Shown here piece after piece: positions 57,100-64,000 of a stretch of DNA of 64,000 nt. The DNA comes from UBA2965 sp036526135. GTDB taxonomy: Bacteria > Pseudomonadota > Gammaproteobacteria > Pseudomonadales > Azotimanducaceae. The first letter of the stretch is position 1, and each line of letters opens with the position of its first letter. The DNA is taken from the NCBI GenBank assembly GCA_036526135.1, contig DATCZA010000034.1:1-64000 (forward strand), given 5' to 3'. The notes beneath the pieces were generated by a model. That model was not told where the DNA came from and did no database searches. It worked only from the letters and a program-made list of their open reading frames with translations. The position numbers were made by a program, and so were the translations under genes.

Positions 57100-58586
57100 T
57101 GCTTGAAACCGATGAACCTGCGCAGCTCGAGCAGGCGGTAACCCGTGTAGCGGCCGACCAGCATGACGAGCCCGAGCACGGCCAGGTGCAGTTCGGGGAA
57201 ATTGAAGGCCATGTGCCGGACGGCGGTGAGATCCATGAACAGGAAGGCGAGCACGGCCACCAGGAGGCTCCCACCGCCCTGAATGAACACCTCCCGCGGC
57301 CCCTCTTCCTCCCAGATGATGGACATCCGTTCGATGGTCCAGGCCAGGATGATCATGGGGAAGAAGGTGATGGTCAGCCCGCCGATGAGACCGAGGCGGT
57401 AACTGACGATGCTGAACACGCTGATCATGCCGATCACCAGAATCACCAGCGTGGCGATGCGCGCCACCAGCAGCAGGTTCAAATGGGACAGGTAGGATCG
57501 GATGACCAGGCCGATGGCGATGACCAGAACGAAGCTGACGATGCCCGGCAGCAGCTCCGTCTGCAGGAAAGCCAGGGCGATCAGCACCGGCATGAAGGTG
57601 CCCGCCGTGCGGATGCCGACGATGATCCGCATGAGCACAACCATCAGGGCGCCCACCGGCAGCAGCATGATCAGCTTGAACATGCCCTGCTCGGCGATGG
57701 GCAGGCTGTGCAGCGAGAAGCCGGTCCCTGTGGAAGGCTCGGCCAGGGCCAGCATGGAGCGGGGCTGGCTGATCATGGAGAAAGACACGCGGCTTCGCGT
57801 CCCGCCAACCACCTCCAGCACCGAGGGCGTGTCGGTCTGCCATAGCAGGAGATTGTCCAGGTCCGTCACCGGCCCTACCGTGGGGTTGAAGAGGTACCAG
57901 CGGCCGTCGTCCCATACCTGAACGTAGTCTTTGAGGCTCTGTCGGCGTCGTCCATCCTCGAGCTCCAGCACCTGCACCGTCCGCGCGTTCGCGCCGGCGG
58001 TGACCAGCAGGTTGGCCAGCAGGGTCGCCTCGTCGAAGCGGTCGCGCAGAAGGCTGACGGTCTGGTCGGCGGGCACCAGCAGCATGCGGTTGATCAGCTG
58101 TTGTGCCAGGGTGCGCGCGTTGGCGCTGACTGGCAGGGCGGCCTGGACGATCTGATCGGCCGCCGTCTGGTACGGCTCGTCCAGGGCGCTGGCCGGCGGC
58201 GCTGCCGGCGGGGGGCCGTCCACCCGGTATTCCGCATCGCGCACGAGCTCCAGCTTGAAGAAAAGGGTTTGCGGCCCGTTCGCCTCCCGCTTGGACCAGT
58301 GTGCCCTGCGCTGCCGGCGCTGGGTCTCTACCTCGAAGCCGAAGCCTGACGATGCGCCGGTTTCGTTGACCACCCTGAAGCCGTCCTGATTGGGGGGCAA
58401 TGTCAGAAAGGCCTGGGTCGGGACGCCCTGGGCCATGTACTCGATGCGCGCCTCAATCTCCCAGACGTTCTGCTGCTCGCCAGGCAGCCAGGGTATCCGG
58501 TACTCGGCGTGCCGGAACGCGGCCGTGCCGACGCCGGCGATGCACAGGAGGGCCACCAGGAAGAGAAATGGCCCCTTTTGGCTCAT
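57096..58586 (-). CDS. Inactive transglutaminase with seven-helix membrane domain
   Basis: A 496-residue protein. An N-terminal signal anchor (about 7-23) is followed by a periplasmic transglutaminase-like domain (about 40-280) with VTAGANARTVQVLELEDGRR and DYVQVWDDGRWYLFNPTVG, which lacks the catalytic cysteine (VTAGANAR where active enzymes have a Cys). Then come seven membrane helices (from LIMLLPVGALMVVL on). Overlaps both neighbours by four bases. Presumably the membrane part of a three-component envelope system. Confidence 0.9.
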   Translation of the reverse strand: MSQKGPFLFLVALLCIAGVGTAAFRHAEYRIPWLPGEQQNVWEIEARIEYMAQGVPTQAFLTLPPNQDGFRVVNETGASSGFGFEVETQRRQRRAHWSKREANGPQTLFFKLELVRDAEYRVDGPPPAAPPASALDEPYQTAADQIVQAALPVSANARTLAQQLINRMLLVPADQTVSLLRDRFDEATLLANLLVTAGANARTVQVLELEDGRRRQSLKDYVQVWDDGRWYLFNPTVGPVTDLDNLLLWQTDTPSVLEVVGGTRSRVSFSMISQPRSMLALAEPSTGTGFSLHSLPIAEQGMFKLIMLLPVGALMVVLMRIIVGIRTAGTFMPVLIALAFLQTELLPGIVSFVLVIAIGLVIRSYLSHLNLLLVARIATLVILVIGMISVFSIVSYRLGLIGGLTITFFPMIILAWTIERMSIIWEEEGPREVFIQGGGSLLVAVLAFLFMDLTAVRHMAFNFPELHLAVLGLVMLVGRYTGYRLLELRRFIGFKQ

Positions 58587-59410
58587 CTGGAGGTTGACGG
58601 GGGCTGGTAGGGCGGCTGGACGAACTGCTTGCCGACGTCCACCAGCGCCATGTCGGCGAGGAAGTTACGTCCCAGCAGCAGCTGAAAATCTAGGTGCGAC
58701 CGGTCCGCCAGGGTGAACTCGAAGGAGTCGTGCACGTCGCCGATACGCAAGCGCATGGTGACCACCGGTCGGCGGGTGCCTTCGGGATCGGCCTGCTGAT
58801 AGACGCGAACGTAGCGGACCACCCGGCGTTCCAGAGTCTTGATCTCGTCGTCCAGAATCAGGTCGAAGCGCACCCATTCCTCGCCGTCGCGCTCGAATTC
58901 CACCAGGTTCTCTGCATGCAGGGAGCTGGAATGGGCACCGGTGTCGACACGGGCGATGAGGGTCGTGCCGGGCGGCTCCAGCCAAACCCGCTCCATCTCG
59001 CCGACCACCATCTTGTCGCCGCTCATGACCACGGTCTGGATGGGCTGGTCGGAATCGCAGGCCGCCGCCGCGGCGGTCTCCGCGCTGGCGCAGATCGCGC
59101 CGACGGCCTCGGGCACGCGGCCAAGCTCACTGTTGAGGTCGCCCATCTGCCTGGAGAGATCGGCCCGGCCCGACTGCTGATCCTCGGCCAGCTCCCTGAC
59201 CGCGACCTGGGTCGCCAGCACCTGGTACTCCAGCGCCTGCACGCGGCTGACCAGCGCCGCGTTGGGATTATCCTGGCTGCCGGTGGTGACTGCGCATCCG
59301 CTCATCAGCAGCGCCAGCAGCGGCGCCCGCAGCAGGGCGCGGCCCGGACCGGCGCGGTAAGCCATAGCGCCGCGCCGAACGTCTTCAAAGGCCGTTCTCG
59401 GTCGGTTCAT
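58583..59410 (-). CDS. Retropepsin-like aspartic protease lipoprotein
   Basis: A 275-residue protein of the RimB/ATP-dependent zinc protease family (DUF785). It has a lipobox LMSGC (C39) after a positively charged start, a helical spacer (about 50-115), then the retropepsin fold with D156-T-G-A in ARVDTGAHSSSLHAE and a flap/closing strand LLLGRNFLADMALVDV. One DTG per chain means it must dimerise to act as an aspartic protease. First gene of the operon; a start at ATG 59365 (residue 16) is also possible. Confidence 0.87.
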   Translation of the reverse strand: MNRPRTAFEDVRRGAMAYRAGPGRALLRAPLLALLMSGCAVTTGSQDNPNAALVSRVQALEYQVLATQVAVRELAEDQQSGRADLSRQMGDLNSELGRVPEAVGAICASAETAAAAACDSDQPIQTVVMSGDKMVVGEMERVWLEPPGTTLIARVDTGAHSSSLHAENLVEFERDGEEWVRFDLILDDEIKTLERRVVRYVRVYQQADPEGTRRPVVTMRLRIGDVHDSFEFTLADRSHLDFQLLLGRNFLADMALVDVGKQFVQPPYQPPSTSR

Positions 59411-59461
59411 CTGCAGTCAGTTTGGGCTTCGGCGTCGAAGTCTACTGTCGGTATCCGACGC

Positions 59462-59490
59462 TTGATACTGTACATATATACAGTTATTCT
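59462..59490 (+). promoter_or_regulatory. LexA box inside a sigma-70 promoter
   Basis: The 20-base site TACTGTACATATATACAGTT (59466-59485) contains CTGT-N8-ACAG and differs little from the E. coli SOS consensus. It fills the spacer between TTGATA (-35, 59462-59467) and TATTCT (-10, 59485-59490), which are 17 bases apart. GGAAGG and ATG 59515 follow. LexA bound here would block this promoter. The site is also 56 bases from the divergent retropepsin start. Confidence 0.85.
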
Positions 59491-59514
59491 GCCTGTCTGT
59501 TGGAAGGCCCTTCA

Positions 59515-60633
59515 ATGGCAGAGAGAAATCGCGCGCAGAATCCGCCGCCGCCCAGCCGGTCGGACAACGGCTGGTTGAAGGGCCGCGGCGCTACCAAAAA
59601 CGAGGCGAGCCGCTATCTCGCCCGGCACAGCGTGCCCGTGGACGACGGCTGGTCGGCCAACGAAGTCGATGAGCCAGACGGGTCCAGGGTGGCCACGGAG
59701 CTCTATCCGGACAGAACAGTAACGCTCATCACCCGCAACGCCTCGCCGGACATCCCCTTCGACCGTTCCATCAATCCCTACAAGGGCTGTGAGCACGGCT
59801 GCGTCTATTGCTTCGCCCGGCCCACTCACGCCTACCTGGATCTCTCGCCGGGGCTGGATTTCGAGACGAAGATCTTCTTCAAGACGAACGTCCGCGAGCG
59901 GCTCGTCGACGAGCTGGGAAAGCGCCGCTACCAGTGCCGCACGATCGCCATGGGGACCAACACGGATCCGTACCAGCCCGCCGAGCGGCACCGGCGGATC
60001 ACCCGGAGCGTGCTGGAGACGCTGCTGGAAGCCCGGCATCCGGTGAGCATCGTGACCAAGAGCCAGCTCATACTGCGCGACCTCGACCTCCTTCAGGAAC
60101 TGGCTCGCCAACAGCTGGCAACCGTGGCGGTGAGCCTCACGACGCTGAGCAACGATCTGAAGACCCGCCTTGAGCCGCGCACGGCGGGACCTGGGGCCAG
60201 GCTCAGGGTCATCAGGGAGCTGCGGGGCGCAGGCGTTCCCGTCGGGGTCATGGTGGCGCCCGTCATCCCCTTTGTTAACGATCACGAGATCGAGGACATC
60301 GTGGCCGCGGCTACCGATGCCGGTGCTCGCACGGCGAATTACATCCTGCTGCGCCTGCCGCTGGAGGTGAGCGGCCTCTTCGAAGCCTGGCTGGGCGTGC
60401 ACTTTCCGGATCGCGCCGAGCGTGTCATGAACGCGATACGCTCGGCCCGAGGCGGCAAGACCTACGACGCCACGTGGGGCAAGCGAATGCGGGGCGAGGG
60501 AGAAGTTGCCGAGCTCATCGCCGCGCGCTTCAAGGTCGCGCTCAGGCGCAATGGCATTCTCGGCGCCACCCAGCCGCCTCTTCGCACAGATCTCTTCCGA
60601 CCCCCCGGAGGCAGCCAGCTGAGCCTGATCTGA
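59515..60633 (+). CDS. PA0069/SplB-like radical SAM protein
   Basis: A 372-residue radical SAM enzyme. The cluster motif is C92-EHG-C96-VY-C99 in NPYKGCEHGCVYCFARPTHAYL-like sequence; the region matches the SPL-related Rv2578c/PA0069 family. Other conserved blocks are GTNTDPYQPAERHRRITRSVLE and VSIVTKSQLILRDLDLL. ATG 59515 has GGAAGG 7 bases upstream. Substrate unknown, but the LexA box in its promoter and the kinship to spore photoproduct lyase point to DNA repair. Confidence 0.9.
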   Translation: MAERNRAQNPPPPSRSDNGWLKGRGATKNEASRYLARHSVPVDDGWSANEVDEPDGSRVATELYPDRTVTLITRNASPDIPFDRSINPYKGCEHGCVYCFARPTHAYLDLSPGLDFETKIFFKTNVRERLVDELGKRRYQCRTIAMGTNTDPYQPAERHRRITRSVLETLLEARHPVSIVTKSQLILRDLDLLQELARQQLATVAVSLTTLSNDLKTRLEPRTAGPGARLRVIRELRGAGVPVGVMVAPVIPFVNDHEIEDIVAAATDAGARTANYILLRLPLEVSGLFEAWLGVHFPDRAERVMNAIRSARGGKTYDATWGKRMRGEGEVAELIAARFKVALRRNGILGATQPPLRTDLFRPPGGSQLSLI

Positions 60634-60665
60634 TAAGCTTTAACCGCTCGGCGGGGAGGGTGAGC

Positions 60666-62234
60666 ATGGATCTGATCGGCTGGTCATGGTTATTTCTGGT
60701 GCTCTACCTGGCGCTGATGCTCGCCTTCGGCTTCATCGGCAGAAGGCGGATCAAAAGCGCCGACGACTTCGCGACCGCGCGGGAATCCTACGGGCCCGTG
60801 TTTCTCGCTTTCGCCTTTGCGGCCACCACGGCAAGCGGCGCGACCTTCGTCGGCTTCCCGGGTATCGCCTATGACGCGGGGCTGCCTGCCGTATGGTCCG
60901 TCTTTCTTTACCCCGCAGGCGTCTACCTCGGGGTCCTGATCTGCCTCAAGGTCGTCAGCAACACCGGGCACGAGTTCGGCAGCAGAAGCATTCCGGAGTA
61001 CCTCGGCACCCGATACCAGTCGGACTGGATGCGGGTTCTGGTCTCTCTATTTTCCCTTCTGCTCTTCTTCTACCTGGCAGGTCAGCTGGTCTCCGGGATC
61101 GTGATGTTCGAGATCATGCTCGGCGTCTCCCCGAACTGGGCGCTGGCGATCACCGCGGCGGTGCTGATGGTCTACGTCGTGCTGGGCGGGGCCCATGCCG
61201 ACATCCTCACGGACGGGGTGCAGGGACTGATCATGGTGGCCATCGCGGTGGGGCTCGTCTTCCTCTTCGTCTCGGGCTTCGGAGTCGACGGCGGCTTCAC
61301 GGGCATGATTGACAGCCTCGAGCGCCAGGATGCGAACCTGGTGGGGTGGCTGAACCCGGACTACGTCCTCTATCACTCCTGGTGGTCTGTCGCTGCGGTG
61401 CTGCTCGCCCACATCCCCTTGGGCATGCTGCCGCATATCGGCAACAAGCTGTGGGCGCTGGAGCAGCCCAGCCAGCGCCGCCGATTCATCCGGCTGGCAT
61501 TCACCTTCGGCCTCGCGCTGGGGATGCTGGGGCTGGGCGGCCTGCTCGCGCGGGCAATTCTGGGAGACGCCCTGCTGCAGCCCGGCGAGTCGAGCAACAC
61601 GGCGCTGTCCATGCTCTTCGTGGAGCTTTTTCCGGGATGGCTCGCCGCCCTGCTGGGTATCGGCATCCTCGCGGCGGTGATGTCCACGGCCGACGGCCTG
61701 GTGGTTTCGTCGTCGCAGATCATCGCCAACGACCTTTACCGCTGCACCATCGTTCCCCGGTTTGCGCGCGAGCTGCCCGAGCGCACTGTGGACAGGCAGG
61801 TTCTCATCATCAGCCGCATAGCGACCGTGGCGGTAATGGCCATCTGCACCGCCATGGCCTGGGCCCTGGCCGACAGAAACGTTGCCCTGATCGTGTGGAT
61901 CGGAACGGGGGGCATGATGGCGGCATTCGCGGGCCCGCTGGTGGTTGGGGCCGTCTGGCGCGGCGTGACCAAGGCGGGCGCGTTCGCCGGTCTGGTGGGC
62001 GGGGTAACCGTTTTCTCCATTGCCCACGGCGGCCTCGTCGACCCCGGCTGGTTCGAGCCCGGGGCGCTGCGCGATGCCGCCGCCTGGCTTCTCCGGGAAG
62101 CGCCCAACCCCTGGTCCTGCGCGGCCATGGGGGAGATCGTGTCCATCGCGCTGACCTGGGGCGTGTCCAAGCTCACCCAACCCCTGCCGTCAGATCATCT
62201 AACGCGGATGTTTGGCCCCGTAGGCCAGGAATAG
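60666..62234 (+). CDS. Sodium:solute symporter (SSS family)
   Basis: A 522-residue transporter with about 13 membrane helices. Family features are FGFIGRRRIKSADDF at the N terminus, FAATTASGATFVGFPGIAY (unwound helix, Na site), IPEYLGTRYQSDWMR, and AAVMSTADGLVVSSSQIIANDLYR (the SSS signature). GGGGAGGG precedes ATG 60666. Substrate not predictable from the sequence. Its 3' end overlaps the convergent APC permease by 36 bases. Confidence 0.9.
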   Translation: MDLIGWSWLFLVLYLALMLAFGFIGRRRIKSADDFATARESYGPVFLAFAFAATTASGATFVGFPGIAYDAGLPAVWSVFLYPAGVYLGVLICLKVVSNTGHEFGSRSIPEYLGTRYQSDWMRVLVSLFSLLLFFYLAGQLVSGIVMFEIMLGVSPNWALAITAAVLMVYVVLGGAHADILTDGVQGLIMVAIAVGLVFLFVSGFGVDGGFTGMIDSLERQDANLVGWLNPDYVLYHSWWSVAAVLLAHIPLGMLPHIGNKLWALEQPSQRRRFIRLAFTFGLALGMLGLGGLLARAILGDALLQPGESSNTALSMLFVELFPGWLAALLGIGILAAVMSTADGLVVSSSQIIANDLYRCTIVPRFARELPERTVDRQVLIISRIATVAVMAICTAMAWALADRNVALIVWIGTGGMMAAFAGPLVVGAVWRGVTKAGAFAGLVGGVTVFSIAHGGLVDPGWFEPGALRDAAAWLLREAPNPWSCAAMGEIVSIALTWGVSKLTQPLPSDHLTRMFGPVGQE

Positions 62235-63569
62235 CACCGCGCCGACAATGGTCCAGGCGAGCACGATGGCCCACTCGTAGGGCCAGATGAGCGCAGACGG
62301 GCTGCCGGGCAGGTAGGCGGTGAGCAGGCCGATGGCGAGCACGAAGGCGCCGACACCCACCAGGCGCGGATGGGAGACCTTGAACGGCCGGGGCAGGTCG
62401 GGCTCCTGGCGTCGCAGGGCCAGAAAGGCCAGGGGCACGAACAGGTAAGCCACCACCACGGCGAAGCTCCCCGCATCGATGAGCCAGACCAGCACGGTGC
62501 GTCCGAATAGAGGCGCAAAGCAGCACATCACGCCGATGGTGATGACCCCGACGTAGGGCGTCCGGTAGCGGGGATGCAGCCGGGCGAATATGGCCGGGAT
62601 GGAGCCTGACTCCGCCAGAGCGAACATCACGCGGCTGCCCCCGATCACGAAGGCGTTCCAGCTGGTGAGGATGCCGGCCACGCCGCCGAGAACGAGGAGG
62701 CGCCCGGCGATGGGGTCACCCCAGAGAGCGGTGGCGGCGTCGCCCGTGGCCATGGAGCTCGTGGCCAGCTCGGGTTTGCTTAGCGCCGTGGCGACGGCGA
62801 AGGCGATCAGCCCGTACCAGGCTACTGCGAGGAGCACGGATACGATGAGCAGCTTGCCGATGCGGGCGGGTTGGAGGTTGATCTCCTCGGCGGACTGGGG
62901 AATCACGTCAAAGCCCACCAGCATGGCGGGCACCATGATCAGCACGCTGAGAATCCCGGTGGCCGGCGTGGCGATCCAAGGCCTGGCATTGTCGGTCTCC
63001 CCGAAGACCACCGCACCGCTGACGAGAATCACGCCGGCCAGCAGGATCAGCCCGATGGCCGCGCTCTGCAGCCGCGCGGCGGCCTTGATGCCCAGCACGT
63101 TGACCACGGTGACCAGAAGCGCGCTGCCCGCGCCCACGATCACGAAGCCGACGTCAACGTCCGCACCGAGAACGCTCCAGAGGGTACCCATGCGAATACC
63201 GGGCAGCAGATACTCCACCGCCGTGGGCAAAGCGATGGATTCGAACAGGCACACGTTCACGTAGGCAAACAGGAGGGCCCAGGTGCAAACGAACGACCAG
63301 CGGTGTCCCAGCGCGCGATGGGTGTAGACGTGCTCGCCGCCCGCGCGCGGCAAGGCGGAGGCGAGCTCGCTGTAGGTCAGCCCGATCAGCGCGATGGCCA
63401 GACCGCCCGCGGCGAAGGCGATGAGCGTGCCCAGGCTGCCGGCTGTCTGCACCCAGAACCCGGTCATCAGAACCCAGCTCCAGCCGATCATGGCGCCCAG
63501 CGCCAGGGTGATGACTTCCCGGCTCTTCAGCACTCGGGCAAAGCGGGGTTGGTCAGGGCTTGCTGGCAT
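62199..63569 (-). CDS. APC-superfamily amino acid permease
   Basis: A 456-residue transporter with about 12 membrane helices. It opens LKSREVITLALGAMIGWSWVL (the unwound helix 1 region GAMIG) and has ELASALPRAGGEHVYTHRALG, IPQSAEEINLQP and a WNAFVIGGSRVMFALAESG segment. ATG 63569. Amino acid or polyamine substrate; not determined. Converges on the symporter with a 36-base 3' overlap. Confidence 0.9.
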   Translation of the reverse strand: MPASPDQPRFARVLKSREVITLALGAMIGWSWVLMTGFWVQTAGSLGTLIAFAAGGLAIALIGLTYSELASALPRAGGEHVYTHRALGHRWSFVCTWALLFAYVNVCLFESIALPTAVEYLLPGIRMGTLWSVLGADVDVGFVIVGAGSALLVTVVNVLGIKAAARLQSAAIGLILLAGVILVSGAVVFGETDNARPWIATPATGILSVLIMVPAMLVGFDVIPQSAEEINLQPARIGKLLIVSVLLAVAWYGLIAFAVATALSKPELATSSMATGDAATALWGDPIAGRLLVLGGVAGILTSWNAFVIGGSRVMFALAESGSIPAIFARLHPRYRTPYVGVITIGVMCCFAPLFGRTVLVWLIDAGSFAVVVAYLFVPLAFLALRRQEPDLPRPFKVSHPRLVGVGAFVLAIGLLTAYLPGSPSALIWPYEWAIVLAWTIVGAVLFLAYGAKHPR

Positions 63570-63661
63570 CGCGTGGCGCCTGCGGGCAGAATTCGAGCCC
63601 GCAAGCTTAGCGGTAATTGCCGCCTCCCTCGACCTCTCGATTTCAACACCTGGAGCCTGGT

Positions 63662-63922
63662 TTGCCAGACGTCGTCGCATTGAGCCATCGCGGCAAGGAG
63701 TTCGAGATCCGCCTGGCGGACGACGGCGCCCTGGAACTCCATGTCGACGGGTGCCTGCGCAAGCGTCGCGAGCCGACGGGCCGGGAGCCTCAGTACGTCT
63801 GGACCAACGTCGAGCTCCAGTGGGAGGAGCACCATTACATAGAGGCCCGTTACTGGGCAGGGAACCGACGCCTGAAGGTGACGGTCAATGGTGACGGGAT
63901 TTACGACCGATCGCTGTCTTGA
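63662..63922 (+). CDS. Hypothetical protein, 86 residues
   Basis: I do not recognise this family. From TTG 63662 the product reads as a mainly beta protein (FEIRLADDGALELHVDGCLR, then VWTNVELQWEEHHYIEARYW and RRLKVTVNGDGIY). The alternating charged and aromatic pattern looks real, and codon use matches the neighbours. The upstream frame extends to 63617 and overlaps the 5' region of the permease, which makes the longer version unlikely. Divergent from the permease. Confidence 0.6.
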   Translation: MPDVVALSHRGKEFEIRLADDGALELHVDGCLRKRREPTGREPQYVWTNVELQWEEHHYIEARYWAGNRRLKVTVNGDGIYDRSLS

Positions 63923-63953
63923 GGGATGAGCGCCGCCCCCTGCAGACGGGCCG

Positions 63954-64000
63954 ATGAGGCGCGTCGAGATCGAGATTGAAGGCGAGTATGATGGCCGGTC
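63954..64000 (+). CDS. Start of an ORF cut by the window edge
   Basis: ATG 63954 opens a frame MRRVEIEIEGEYDGR that continues out of the window. Only 15 codons are visible, so neither the gene nor its function can be confirmed. It would follow the 86-residue gene by 31 bases. Confidence 0.3.
   Translation, partial: MRRVEIEIEGEYDGR

Overview
The window is a gene-dense, GC-rich chromosomal segment from a gammaproteobacterium. Three block orders point that way: rplQ/uvrA/ssb, nadD-rsfS-rlmH-mrdA-rodA-mltB-rlpA-dacA-ybeD-lipB, and hemA-prfA-prmC-moeB facing lolB-(tRNA-Gln)-prs-rplY-pth-ychF. A 101-residue zinc-free S14 and a PA0069-type radical SAM gene fit too. I cannot place it below class; it looks like a free-living, aerobic to microaerobic bacterium (cbb3 oxidase) rather than an enteric. 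I see no IS element, prophage, CRISPR array or rRNA. No gene-free stretch exceeds about 210 bases.

Layout. (1) 1-13.8 kb: S10, spc and alpha ribosomal-protein operons run together as 28 genes on the + strand, including secY, rpoA and the tiny rpmJ. There is an unusual structured 190-base gap between rpsJ and rplC and a 13-base tandem repeat at the end of rpoA. (2) 13.8-18.7 kb: uvrA (-) facing rplQ, ssb (+), a LON-domain gene (-) and uppP (+). (3) 18.8-28.5 kb: proA, then NAD synthesis, ribosome silencing and methylation, and the rod-shape and peptidoglycan set, ending with ybeD-lipB. (4) 28.4-36.7 kb: hemA-prfA-prmC-moeB (-) diverging from lolB, tRNA-Gln, prs, rplY, pth, ychF (+). The ispE gene usual between lolB and prs is missing. 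(5) 36.7-45.2 kb, mostly minus: an SDR, tRNA-Met (+), then (read in transcription order) a kinase-like phosphotransferase, a Tat-type lipoprotein lipase, a Yip1-like membrane protein, ccoN-O-Q-P and a LamG-VanZ fusion. (6) 45.4-55.2 kb: accessory metabolism: an SDR, a secreted peroxiredoxin, a dimethylglycine/sarcosine dehydrogenase-like flavoprotein, a BI-1/YccA protein, a VOC-CbbQ-CbbO operon without RuBisCO or Nor genes, and an esterase. (7) 55.2-64 kb: a tightly overlapping minus-strand operon (retropepsin-like lipoprotein, 7TM inactive transglutaminase, ATP-grasp ligase, ABM monooxygenase, GST), divergent from a radical SAM gene whose promoter spacer is a near-perfect LexA box, then two transporters and an unknown small gene.

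The most interesting signals are the LexA-controlled radical SAM gene, the VOC-CbbQ-CbbO operon, the retropepsin/7TM/ATP-grasp operon extended by ABM and GST genes, the LamG-VanZ fusion behind the cbb3 operon, and the rpsJ-rplC RNA hairpin. All functional calls come from reading the proteins; no database search was run.
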